Positions 41,422-48,545 are shown, counted from the first letter of the stretch. The stretch is DNA of 57,084 bases from an uncultured Clostridia bacterium (GCA_947165425.1 CAMVAJ010000007.1:1-57084), one strand, 5' to 3'. The notes: generated by a model from the letters alone, not told the origin. Program-made: numbers and translations.

Positions 41422-43611
41422 ATGGGTTGGTTTGACGAGCAAATCGAATTCAGAAAAAAACATGAGCGGGAGCTCCTCAGCGACTCCTTCGAGAACATCG
41501 CCCGCTCGGTCACCGGCCGGAAGACCCGCAGCACCCTCGGCGCCGAGGAGGACGTCAGTGACGCCGTCTCGGCCCTGCTCCGGCACCTGGGCGTGAAGGA
41601 GAAGGAGGTCCCGCCGGGCGTCAAGGGCCTGCAGGACCGTCTGGACTATCTCCTCTCCGCCACGGGAATCCTGTACCGGGAGGTCGTACTCACCAAGGGC
41701 TGGCACAGCGACGCCATGGGCCCCATGATCGCCTCCCTGCGGGAGGAGGGCACCGTGATCGCCGTGCTGCCCTCGGAGATGGGCGGCTACCGCTATGTGG
41801 ACCCCCGGACCGGCGCGCCCGTCCGGGTCACCGCCGCGGAGGAGAAGCGGATCAGCGAGGAGGCCCTCTGCTTCTACCGTCCGCTGCCCACCCACGAGCT
41901 GCACATCCGCGATCTGCTCCGGTATATGATGAGCTGCCTGACGACCTGGGATCTGGCCGGCTTCGGCCTGGCCGCCCTGGCCATCACCCTGGTGGGCACC
42001 ATCATGCCCAAGATGAATCAGATCCTCATGGGCACGGTGGTCGCCTACGGCAGCACCCAGCTGCTGGCCGCGGTCATGTCCTTCCTGTTCTTCGCGACCG
42101 TGGGCAACGTCCTGCTCTCCATCATCCGCGCCCTGCTGCTCAGCCGGATCCGCTACAAGCTGAGCCTCAACGTCAGCGCGGCGACGATGATGCGCATCCT
42201 CACCCTCCCCGCCTCCTTCTTCAAGGACTACTCGGCGGGCGAATTGAACCAGTATATCACCTACATGGGCTCCCTGTGCACCACCATCGTGGACTCCATC
42301 TTCTCCACGGCGGTCACAGGCGTCTTCTCCCTGGTCTACCTGGCGCAGATCTTCGCCTTCGCGCCGAGCCTGGTCTGGCCCAGCCTGCTGGTGACGCTGC
42401 TGACGCTGGCGGTGAGCATTCTCTCCGCCGCCATGCAGATGCGCATCGACGCGGAGAAGATGGTCTACAGCGCCAAGGAGCGCGGCCTGGTCTTCTCCCT
42501 GATCACCGGCATCCAGAAGATCCGCCTGAGCGGCGCGGAGAACCGCGCGTTCTACAAGTGGTCCCAGCTGTACACCAAGAGCGCGGAGCTGACCTACAAT
42601 CCCCCGGGGATCATCCGCTTCTCCGGCGTGCTCACCACCGCCGTCTCCCTGATCGGCACGGGCGTGATGTATTTCGTGGCCGTCCGCAATCAGGTCAGCG
42701 TCGCGGACTACTACGCCTTCAACGCCTCCTACGGCTATATCTCCTCCGCCTTCTCCGCCCTGGCCTCCGTGGCCCTCTCCGCCGCCTCGGTCAAGCCCAT
42801 CATCGGCCTGATCAAGCCGCTGCTGGCCGCCACGCCCGAGACCTCGGAGGCCAAGGAGACCGTCACCCGCCTCTCCGGCGGCATCGAGCTCTCCCACGTC
42901 ACCTTCGGCTACGACCCGGAGAGCAAGCCCCTCTTCGAGGATTTCAACCTGAAGATCCCCGCCCGGCAGTATGTGGCTATCGTCGGCCGGAGCGGCTGCG
43001 GCAAGTCCACCCTCGTCCGCCTGCTCCTGGGCTTTGAGAAGCCCTCCCGCGGCGTCATCAACTATGACGGCAAGGACATGCAGCGCCTCGACCTGCGCTC
43101 CCTGCGCCGGCATATCGGCACGGTCATGCAGGACGGCCGCCTCTTCTCCGGCAGCATCTTCGACAACATCGTCATCTCCGCCCCGACGCTCAAGCTCCAG
43201 GAGGCCTGGGACGCGGCCGAGATCGCCGGCATCGCCGACGATATCCGCGACATGCCCATGGGGATGCACACCATCCTGCAGGAGGGCGGCGGCACCATCT
43301 CCGGCGGCCAGCGCCAGCGGCTCATGATCGCCCGCGCCATCGCCCCCAAGCCGAAGATCCTCATCTTCGACGAGGCCACCTCCGCCCTGGACAACATCAC
43401 CCAGCGGAAGGTCTCCGAGGCCCTGGACCGGATGAAGTGCACCCGCATCGTCATCGCCCACCGGCTCTCCACCATCCGCCGCTGCGACCGGATCCTCGTC
43501 ATCGACGGCGGCCGCATCGCCGAGGACGGCACCTACGAGGAGCTGATCGCCAGGAACGGCCTCTTCGCGGACCTGGTCTCCCGGCAGCAGCTGGACGACA
43601 AGACCGCCTGA
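41422..43611 (+). CDS. second bacteriocin ABC exporter subunit (no peptidase)
   Basis: 729 residues, 13 bases after the peptidase exporter. The N-terminal 165 residues lack the Cys/His pair of C39 but are kept as a separate domain; then a six-helix membrane domain and an ATPase with V-G-R-S-G-C-G-K-S-T (about 522), I-S-G-G-Q-R-Q-R and I-F-D-E-A-T-S-A-L-D. This is the second ABC protein of NHLM-type systems, probably forming a heterodimer with the preceding protein. The ATPase motifs look active in both. Confidence 0.92.
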   Translation: MGWFDEQIEFRKKHERELLSDSFENIARSVTGRKTRSTLGAEEDVSDAVSALLRHLGVKEKEVPPGVKGLQDRLDYLLSATGILYREVVLTKGWHSDAMGPMIASLREEGTVIAVLPSEMGGYRYVDPRTGAPVRVTAAEEKRISEEALCFYRPLPTHELHIRDLLRYMMSCLTTWDLAGFGLAALAITLVGTIMPKMNQILMGTVVAYGSTQLLAAVMSFLFFATVGNVLLSIIRALLLSRIRYKLSLNVSAATMMRILTLPASFFKDYSAGELNQYITYMGSLCTTIVDSIFSTAVTGVFSLVYLAQIFAFAPSLVWPSLLVTLLTLAVSILSAAMQMRIDAEKMVYSAKERGLVFSLITGIQKIRLSGAENRAFYKWSQLYTKSAELTYNPPGIIRFSGVLTTAVSLIGTGVMYFVAVRNQVSVADYYAFNASYGYISSAFSALASVALSAASVKPIIGLIKPLLAATPETSEAKETVTRLSGGIELSHVTFGYDPESKPLFEDFNLKIPARQYVAIVGRSGCGKSTLVRLLLGFEKPSRGVINYDGKDMQRLDLRSLRRHIGTVMQDGRLFSGSIFDNIVISAPTLKLQEAWDAAEIAGIADDIRDMPMGMHTILQEGGGTISGGQRQRLMIARAIAPKPKILIFDEATSALDNITQRKVSEALDRMKCTRIVIAHRLSTIRRCDRILVIDGGRIAEDGTYEELIARNGLFADLVSRQQLDDKTA

Positions 43612-43671
43612 TCCGCATCCTGTATCAAACCTGACTTATCAAATCTCAAATAAGTCTGCTGTATCACAAAA

Positions 43672-43870
43672 GACCAGCCCCTCTGTCGCTGCGGCGACCT
43701 GGCCTGTCGGCATTCTGCGCTGAAAACATGCCACTGGCATGTTTTCCGGGCGCTCCGAATCCCCATCAAAGATGGGGAGATTGGGCTAAAGCGCAGTATC
43801 TCAGAACCTCCCCAGCTTGCTGGGGAGGGGGACCGCCGCCCTCCGCGGGGCGGCGGTGGAAGGGCCGGTC
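43672..43870 (+). repeat. MITE-like intergenic repeat, copy E
   Basis: Long form with the palindrome AAACATGCCACTGGCATGTTT. Almost identical to copy D but inverted, 10.4 kb away. Outer flanks (ATCTCAAATAAGTCTGCTGT and CTGAGATTAGTATG) resemble each other inverted, so the whole unit may extend to about 43640-43905. Confidence 0.8.
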
Positions 43871-43906
43871 TGGCAGAAAAAGCATTTTGTCCTGAGATTA
43901 GTATGA

Positions 43907-43953
43907 AAAGCCAGCCTCTCCATCGCCGCGGCGGTGGAAGGGCTGGCTTTTTC
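43907..43953. terminator. bidirectional terminator
   Basis: AAAGCCAGCC / GGCTGGCTTTTT arms between the exporter operon and the convergent membrane protein genes. Confidence 0.75.
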
Positions 43954-44002
43954 GTTGATTCAGGATCGCTCGGGCGGCATAGCTGGCCCGGTCCTCCGCC
44001 CG

Positions 44003-44977
44003 CTATCTCCGGAACACGATCCAGTTGTGGGACCAGGGGACCGGGAGGCCGAAGAGCGTGACCACCTGGTCGCGGGCGTTCCGGTACCACGAGTAATTCC
44101 AGCCGGCCCCCATATCCATGTACAGGGCGTTCGTGACCCCCAGCCGGCGGAGCTCCTCCATGAAGTCCTCGAAGCGCAGCATGTTCACGGAGTCGATCAC
44201 GCAGAGATGTCCGTTCAGCTCCGCCAGCGTCCGGTAGCAGCGCGCGCGGGGCCGGCTGACGCTCATGACGGGCTCCCCGTCCCGGATCAGGCCGAACTGC
44301 ATGAAGCCGCTGCCGCCCGCCTCCGCGGCTGCTCGGATGGCCCCGGGCGCGTCGTCGAAGACGAAGGCGTACCGCCCCTGCGCGAAGGTGAAGGCCGCGA
44401 AGCTGTCCCTGTTGTAGGGGCTCTCGTAGAGCGTGCCCCGGACGGCGTGGTCTCCGTCGATGTTCTCATGGGAAAAGCCCAGCTGAATGTCGTGCTGAAA
44501 CGCCGCGCCGCTGCACCAGGTGATGGCCCCGTCGGCCTTGGACGGGCGCTGTTGGCACGCCAGCTCCACCTCCCCATAGGCCGGGAAGATCACATAGACC
44601 ATGCCGGTGTCGTATACCACGGTCTCCTCCCCCGGGAGGATCTCCGCCGCCGGCAGGGACGAGGCGTCGATGCTGTCCGGGATCCGCACATGGTACTGCG
44701 AAACCAGCCCCATGAAGATGAACGCGAACGCGGGGATCACCGCGAACGAGGAGGCGTACAGGACGCGGTAGACCGCCCGGGCGGCCCTGGATTTCAGCTT
44801 CTCCGGGCCCCAGAGATAGAGGATCAGCGTCACGATTTGCAGGATCGCCAGCGTCAGATAGAAGGTCTGCAGAAGGCTCAGCCACATCTGAGCCACGAAG
44901 TAGACCGTGAACGCAAACAGCGAGAGAAGGGTCATGGAGATCAGCCAGATCCCGGAGACGCGCTCCTTAAGGGTCAT
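44003..44977 (-). CDS. membrane protein with NAGPA-like C-terminal domain
   Basis: 324 residues from the ATG at 44977, which overlaps the preceding stop (ATGA). Three or four membrane segments in the first 110 residues, then about 210 outside residues. Blocks such as G-L-I-R-D-G-E-P-V-M-S-V-S-R, L-C-V-I-D-S-V-N-M-L and A-L-Y-M-D-M-G-A-G-W-N-Y-S-W-Y-R-N resemble the phosphodiester glycosidase (NAGPA) fold found in exopolysaccharide-related proteins. The assignment is tentative. Forms a coupled pair with the following membrane protein gene. Confidence 0.6.
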   Translation of the reverse strand: MTLKERVSGIWLISMTLLSLFAFTVYFVAQMWLSLLQTFYLTLAILQIVTLILYLWGPEKLKSRAARAVYRVLYASSFAVIPAFAFIFMGLVSQYHVRIPDSIDASSLPAAEILPGEETVVYDTGMVYVIFPAYGEVELACQQRPSKADGAITWCSGAAFQHDIQLGFSHENIDGDHAVRGTLYESPYNRDSFAAFTFAQGRYAFVFDDAPGAIRAAAEAGGSGFMQFGLIRDGEPVMSVSRPRARCYRTLAELNGHLCVIDSVNMLRFEDFMEELRRLGVTNALYMDMGAGWNYSWYRNARDQVVTLFGLPVPWSHNWIVFRR

Positions 44978-45648
44978 TCCCGCCGGCCTCCCTTCCGCTT
45001 CAGCTGCAGCAGCTCCTGCCGTAGCGCGTTGAAGGAATCGAACTGCGACTCCACGCTGACCAGCAGGATCAGCAGGGCGCTGTCCGAGAGGTACTGCAGC
45101 GCGTTGCGCCAAAGGATGCCCGGGGCAAAGCCCAGCTGGCTGTTGGAGATGAAGAGCATCCCGTACACGATAAACTTAAAGATAATCGCCATCCGGTTGA
45201 GGATCACGTTCTTCGGGTTTCCGTGGGTGGCGTAGTTGATCAGGAAGTGGTTGATGGTGATGATCACCGTCATCAGGAACGCCATCCCCGCCGCGGCCAG
45301 ATAGAGGCTCCCCTGCACGCCGGCCACCAGGTAGGTGTCGAAGTTCTGCTCGCCCCAGAGCTCGGCCATGACAAAGTGCGCCTCCTGATACATCAGGCAC
45401 AGCAGCACCCCGCCCATGAGTCCTTTCGCCACATCCCATTTGAAATACTTGAACGCCCAAAACATGGCGGAGGCCGTCACGAGCTTCGTGACGATCTCAA
45501 AGACGCGAAAGGCGTCCCCCTCCCGCACGCGGAGGTACAGGGAGATCAGGCTCGTGACCGCGACGAACGCGCAGGTCGCCGCCATGAAATACTCGTTCAG
45601 AAAGACCGATTCACGCCTTCTCCCGCTGTCCCGGCTGTGTTCCGTCAT
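44974..45648 (-). CDS. multi-pass membrane protein, unknown
   Basis: 224 residues from the ATG at 45648 (AAGGAG upstream); the longer open frame covers the promoter. Five or six membrane segments and a charged C-terminus (L-R-Q-E-L-L-Q-L-K-R-K-G-G-R-R-E). No recognised family. Overlaps the NAGPA-like gene by 4 bases, so both products are probably made together and may form a complex. Confidence 0.65.
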   Translation of the reverse strand: MTEHSRDSGRRRESVFLNEYFMAATCAFVAVTSLISLYLRVREGDAFRVFEIVTKLVTASAMFWAFKYFKWDVAKGLMGGVLLCLMYQEAHFVMAELWGEQNFDTYLVAGVQGSLYLAAAGMAFLMTVIITINHFLINYATHGNPKNVILNRMAIIFKFIVYGMLFISNSQLGFAPGILWRNALQYLSDSALLILLVSVESQFDSFNALRQELLQLKRKGGRRE

Positions 45649-45712
45649 GGCTGCTCCTTCCGACCGGCCGGATCGTCCGCCGGCGCCCGATCGAATGTAT
45701 GGATTCAGAAGG

Positions 45713-45741
45713 AGTATACCATAAATCCCCGCGCCCCACAA
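45713..45741 (-). promoter_or_regulatory. promoter of membrane protein pair
   Basis: Minus strand TTGTGG (complement 45736-45741), 17 bases, TATACT (complement 45713-45718), about 65 bases before the start. The stretch 45742-45846 holds nothing that I recognise. Confidence 0.6.
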
Positions 45742-45846
45742 CCAGCGGACACAGCGCCGCCGTCCCATCCGCGTTTCGATCGTAGGCCCCAAATAGGCCC
45801 CAAATCTGGAAAATTACGGTATATCAAATCTATAAATTTATAAGAA

Positions 45847-45881
45847 AAAATCCTTGTAAACCGTTGATTTACAAGGATTTT
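45847..45881. terminator. terminator at the host side of attR
   Basis: ATCCTTGTAAA / TTTACAAGGAT stem with A and T runs, 6 bases before the tRNA-derived repeat. Probably the original terminator of the host tRNA cluster, separated from it by the insertion. Confidence 0.65.
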
Positions 45882-45886
45882 CGTTC

Positions 45887-45933
45887 AGAGGTGCCACCCG
45901 GATTTGAACCGGGGCATAAAGGTTTTGCAGACC
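45887..45933. repeat. attachment site, distal copy (attR)
   Basis: 47 bases identical to 49633-49679, covering the anticodon loop to the 3' end of tRNA-Cys on the minus strand. The rest of the tRNA is absent here. The adjoining 45934-46090 is very AT-rich with no gene; it may hold integrase arm sites. Confidence 0.93.
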
Positions 45934-46090
45934 ATGTATAAACTATGAATACATCATGGCTTTCAGCAACAACATTTGTCAATTCTGGTTTTTATTATTT
46001 CCAATAAATATGTGAAATATATTGTTAAAAGTATTCATAACTGGCAATGAATATTTTCAAGAATATATTTGCATAACGCGAATAAATATA

Positions 46091-46118
46091 GGGGAGCTTC
46101 CGAAAGCTCCCCTTTTTT
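46091..46118. terminator. terminator at end of lysis block
   Basis: GGGGAGCTT / AAGCTCCCC with TTTTTT on the plus strand. It lies just after the holin gene, which runs on the minus strand. Confidence 0.7.
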
Positions 46119-46125
46119 ATTTCAT

Positions 46126-46443
46126 TTATTCCACAGGTGTTACCTGCTTCGCACCACTATCAATCATCGCCAAATCAAGCTCTTTCCAAGCAGCTTTCAG
46201 CGCATCGATGACACGGCTGGCCTAAATGTCATAGCCTTTGTCGCGCAAGGAATTGATGGCGTATTCCAGCTTCTCATCACCGTGATAGCGACCATACAGC
46301 GCTTCAGCAGCGCCAACGGCTACAATCGCAGCATCGTGCAGATTCTTCTCTTTCAGCCACGGAACAAGCTGTTTGGTGATAAGGCTGACAAGAATAGTGG
46401 TAATCAAAGCGATCACAAGAATAATAATTTGAGTCCAGTCCAT
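46126..46443 (-). CDS. phage holin (LLH type) with in-frame TAG
   Basis: ATG at 46443 with GGAGG upstream. Codons 1-73 give M-D-W-T-Q-I-I-I-L-V-I-A-L-I-T-T-I-L-V-S-L-I (membrane segment), then a charged part ending D-K-G-Y-D-I. Next comes TAG (46222-46224), and the same frame continues A-S-R-V-I-D-A-L-K-A-A-W-K-E-L-D to TAA at 46126. In LLH holins (PF09682) the sequence normally runs on through a helical end just like this, so the TAG sits inside the domain. If TAG is read as an amino acid the protein has 105 residues; otherwise it stops at 73 and lacks its C-terminal helix. Confidence 0.75.
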
Positions 46444-46458
46444 AATGACACCTCCATA

Positions 46459-46740
46459 TTAACCCATTGCCTCATCTGTGTCTTGATTCGGCTGGTTCAT
46501 TAAATCGTCATATTGATATTTTGCTCTCGTCCATTTTTCAAGCGAGCTATTGCCTTGATAAGCACCGACTGTCACGCCCAACACGGTCGCAAAGGAAGTG
46601 TAAAGGCTAACAATGGCGTTGATCTAATACTGCGGAAAATCGCACAATGCAATAATCAAAAAGCTCACAGAGATCATAACGCTGATAAGAATCAGTCCCC
46701 ATCTTGTGACTCGCTTAGAAAACTGGATAAACCATGGACG
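46459..46740 (-). pseudogene. 5'-truncated phage membrane protein gene with in-frame TAG
   Basis: The frame reads R-P-W-F-I-Q-F-S-K-R-V-T-R-W-G-L-I-L-I-S-V-M-I-S-V-S-F-L-I-I, then F-P-Q-Y, TAG (46624-46626), I-N-A-I-V-S-L-Y-T-S-F-A-T-V-L-G-V-T-V-G-A-Y-Q-G-N-S-S-L-E-K-W-T, ending in TAA 15 bases before the holin ATG. Two membrane segments, one on each side of the TAG. No start codon is found before the frame meets the opposing DUF6275 gene, so the 5' end is lost. It looks like the gene that often precedes holins in prophages. Confidence 0.6.
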
Positions 46741-46976
46741 AAAGAGCTATCCAGCTTGTGCATAACTACGTGACGGAGCACCTGGACAAATCTGATCCCG
46801 AACCGAAGTTCAGGGTGTATATTGTCTGGAAATGTAAAACGTTGCAGCACTGGAAGTTTCTGCTTAGCACTTCCCTTTATGACGGTATGTATTATGAACT
46901 GACGTTCAACGGTGATAGGATGGAATGGTACTTGGATGCTTACAAGAAGTTCCAGAACAAAGTGATTCCTTATTAA
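46734..46976 (+). CDS. DUF6275-like phage protein
   Basis: 80 residues ending in TAA. The core Y-I-V-W-K-C-K-T-L-Q-H-W-K-F-L-L-S-T-S-L-Y-D-G-M-Y-Y-E-L-T-F-N-G-D-R-M-E-W-Y-L-D-A-Y-K-K-F matches small proteins frequent in Clostridia prophages (DUF6275). The start has only ATAAACC upstream, which is the tail of the binding site used by the next gene (AGGAGCATAAACC); the AGGAG part seems to have been cut off at the junction near 46730. Function unknown. Confidence 0.7.
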   Translation: MDERAIQLVHNYVTEHLDKSDPEPKFRVYIVWKCKTLQHWKFLLSTSLYDGMYYELTFNGDRMEWYLDAYKKFQNKVIPY

Positions 46977-46991
46977 ATAGGAGCATAAACC

Positions 46992-47261
46992 ATGAACGAC
47001 ATTAGTTTTATGCCGCCGAAATGTCATGATTGCCCTTATTGGGAGATATGTGAAGAACCGTATATATGCCCAACGCAGGATGAGATATCGAACAATACTA
47101 TGAGCGCTTGCGGACTGGAAAGCAGACCAAGATGGATTGACATGGGTGCTATTAAAGGACACAGATATAATTACATGTGCTCATGCTGTGGCGAAACAGT
47201 GCATAAGAGGTTATTGCCTAAAGCATGCCCAAACTGTAAAGCAGAAATGAAGCTGAGTTAA
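46992..47261 (+). CDS. small phage protein with zinc ribbon
   Basis: 89 residues, TAGGAG upstream, stop TAA. Two cysteine groups: C-H-D-C-P-Y-W-E-I-C-E-E-P-Y-I-C at the start and C-S-C-C, then C-P-N-C in the second half (M-C-S-C-C-G-E-T-V-H-K ... K-A-C-P-N-C-K), a rubredoxin-like zinc ribbon. Likely a small DNA- or protein-binding phage product. Confidence 0.65.
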   Translation: MNDISFMPPKCHDCPYWEICEEPYICPTQDEISNNTMSACGLESRPRWIDMGAIKGHRYNYMCSCCGETVHKRLLPKACPNCKAEMKLS

Positions 47262-47277
47262 ATAGGAGGATAAAACG

Positions 47278-47427
47278 ATGAAAGGCTGGAGATGCCACGG
47301 ATGTATGGATGGCGCGCCGTATGAAGATTGTTGTCGTTGCCATTGCGGCGATGATAAGAGATGCCAAGATTGTGATTTCGCAGAAGAACACGATTATGAT
47401 CATCGCTGGTGCAGGAACGAAGATTGA
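47278..47427 (+). CDS. tiny cysteine-rich phage protein
   Basis: 49 residues (MKGWRCHGCMDGAPYEDCCR...), stop TGA. AGGAGG lies 10 bases before the ATG. Nine cysteines and several histidines arranged in C-x-x-C pairs suggest metal binding. Same gene spacing and binding-site style (TAGGAGG-ATAAAACG) as its neighbours, which supports it as a real gene. Confidence 0.6.
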   Translation: MKGWRCHGCMDGAPYEDCCRCHCGDDKRCQDCDFAEEHDYDHRWCRNED

Positions 47428-47448
47428 TTAAAATAGGAGCTTTAATCC

Positions 47449-47586
47449 ATGGAAAAACCGGAATGCAAAAAAGATTATGAGCAGAAACAGCTTATAATGT
47501 CCGATGATAAGTGTAAGCAATGTGAATGTTATTATACGTGCCGCTTTATAATGCTGGAAATGGAGGCCGTTATTAACGGCGAATGA
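47449..47586 (+). CDS. tiny cysteine-containing phage protein
   Basis: 45 residues (MEKPECKKDYEQKQLIMSDD...), stop TGA, TAGGAG upstream. C-K-Q-C-E-C-Y-Y-T-C near the middle. Fourth in a row of small plus-strand genes. Function unknown. Confidence 0.55.
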   Translation: MEKPECKKDYEQKQLIMSDDKCKQCECYYTCRFIMLEMEAVINGE

Positions 47587-47590
47587 CATG

Positions 47591-47667
47591 ATACGGTGTC
47601 TGGTTCTCAGCAAGAGCGAATGCACACTACTGGACTTAATTTCGCGTTCGATTCGTGAAGCCGTATT
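47591..47667 (+). ncRNA. tRNA-like RNA 1
   Basis: 77 bases, tRNA length. Acceptor-like arms ATACGGT / GCCGTAT and a proper T-arm (TTCGCG-TTCGATT-CGTGAA). The inner part does not fold into normal D and anticodon arms; instead GTGT...ACAC and TTCTC..GAG pair. Probably a degenerate or unusual phage tRNA. Confidence 0.45.
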
Positions 47668-47687
47668 GTCTTAAAATAACACCTTAA

Positions 47688-47799
47688 ATACTGCGAGGAC
47701 GGTACAGGTGGTTAAGCGAATAGCCATACCACGGTAGGATGGGCGTAATGCCGTTAGGGTGGTGATGGGTCTTGAAAAACTGATCCATGGTAGCAGTAT
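47688..47799 (+). ncRNA. structured RNA closed by ATACTGC/GCAGTAT
   Basis: 112 bases closed by a perfect 7-bp helix. Inside: GGTAC..GTACC-like arm with GGTT/AGCC, an ACGG..CCGT arm, and ATGGGTC / GATCCAT near the 3' end. The layout is tRNA-like but larger. No reading frame. Confidence 0.4.
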
Positions 47800-47818
47800 T
47801 TGAATGGGAGTTTAAATC

Positions 47819-48184
47819 ATGAGGTTGTTTGTTTTATTTGCAATGATATTTTTCCACATCGTGGACGATTATTATTTGCAAGGTGTTCTTGCAAAAATGA
47901 AACAAAGGAAATGGTGGGAGGAAAATGCTCCAGACAAAATGTATCGGCACGATTATATCGTAGCTCTGATCGCACACGCTTTTTCTTGGAGTTTTATGAT
48001 CACCGTTCCGACATTATTGGTCAGTGATAAATATCCTATAATGTGCGCATTTATGATTATAAATACCATAATTCATGCTTATGTTGATCATCAAAAAGCC
48101 AACGAGCACTGTATAAATCTATTTGTTGATCAACTTTGCCACATTATTCAAATTATCGGTTTGTGGATAGCTGTCTTGATTTAA
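47819..48184 (+). CDS. DUF3307-like membrane protein
   Basis: 121 residues, GGGAG upstream, stop TAA. F-H-I-V-D-D-Y-Y-L-Q-G-V-L-A near the start, Y-R-H-D-Y-I-V-A-L-I-A-H-A-F-S-W-S-F and Y-V-D-H-Q-K-A-N are blocks seen in small phage membrane proteins of the DUF3307 type. Three to four membrane segments. Role unknown. Confidence 0.65.
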   Translation: MRLFVLFAMIFFHIVDDYYLQGVLAKMKQRKWWEENAPDKMYRHDYIVALIAHAFSWSFMITVPTLLVSDKYPIMCAFMIINTIIHAYVDHQKANEHCINLFVDQLCHIIQIIGLWIAVLI

Positions 48185-48195
48185 ATAAACTATAA

Positions 48196-48314
48196 GGGCG
48201 GTGGCGGAATAGGTAGACGCTTATCTGACTAAGGGAGATAGTACGAGGGCAGGAGAAATCCGAGTAGGCGACCTATTAATGCTCCCATGTGAGGTGCAAA
48301 TCCTTACCCGCTCA
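48196..48314 (+). tRNA. tRNA-like RNA 2, Leu-type D-arm, oversized
   Basis: 119 bases. The acceptor arms GGGCGG / CCGCTC pair and a D-arm GGCGGAATAGGTAGACGC is that of tRNA-Leu. The T-arm TGAGG-TGCAAAT-CCTTA has G instead of T at the second loop position. Between them lies TTATCTGACTAAGGGAGATAG with a 9-base loop containing CTAA, and an extra 40-base stretch in the variable region (GGGAG..CTCCC possible). The anticodon cannot be set safely: UAA and CUA are both conceivable readings. Confidence 0.5.
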
Positions 48315-48340
48315 ATACATTAAATAACACTTGAACAATA

Positions 48341-48360
48341 AAGCGCGGGAAACCGCGCTT
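48341..48360 (+). other. GAAA-tetraloop hairpin before tRNA
   Basis: AAGCGCGG-GAAA-CCGCGCTT, two bases before the tRNA 5' end. May be a processing signal or stabiliser. Confidence 0.5.
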
Positions 48361-48362
48361 GC

Positions 48363-48436
48363 GTGGGCGTAGTCCAATCGGCAGAGACAACAGACTTAAA
48401 ATCTGTAAAGTGTGAGTTCGAATCTCATCGCCCATA
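48363..48436 (+). tRNA. phage tRNA, anticodon UAA, short variable arm
   Basis: 74 bases. Acceptor GTGGGCG / CGCCCAT, anticodon arm ACAGA-CTTAAAA-TCTGT (anticodon UAA, codon UUA), T-arm GTGAG-TTCGAAT-CTCAT, discriminator A. By anticodon this is Leu, yet it lacks the long variable arm of bacterial tRNA-Leu and its body resembles tRNA-Gln. CCA not encoded. Confidence 0.8.
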
Positions 48437-48438
48437 CT

Positions 48439-48530
48439 CAGCAGGAACGTGTCATAAACCAATTGCATCCACCTCCTTCCATCTCCTTCCATCTCCTTTC
48501 AAATAATTGGCACGTTCCTGCTGTTTTATT
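48439..48530 (+). terminator. long-stem terminator with anti-SD-like loop
   Basis: Perfect 13-bp arms CAGCAGGAACGTG / CACGTTCCTGCTG followed by TTTTATT; nested CCAATT / AATTGG. The loop holds three near copies of CCATCTCCTT, the first reading CCACCTCCTTCC, which matches the anti-Shine-Dalgarno sequence of 16S rRNA. Confidence 0.65.
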
Positions 48531-48545
48531 GTACGAACATTAGTT

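Noticed and set aside
39204-41624. Long minus-strand frame opposite the peptidase-ABC exporter (similar one at 41395-43461)
   Set aside because: Low-complexity Gly/Asp/His/Arg-rich translation typical of antisense reading of GC-rich genes.
33055-43870. CRISPR array or composite transposon between repeat copies D and E
   Set aside because: Only two inverted copies with core genes between them; no transposase, no spacer-repeat pattern.
45934-46090. Possible replication origin in the AT-rich stretch
   Set aside because: No iterons or replication gene; AT-richness fits an att flank or the element's base composition.
48363-48436. TAG suppressor tRNA
   Set aside because: The loop CTTAAAA puts UAA in the anticodon, which reads UUA, not UAG.
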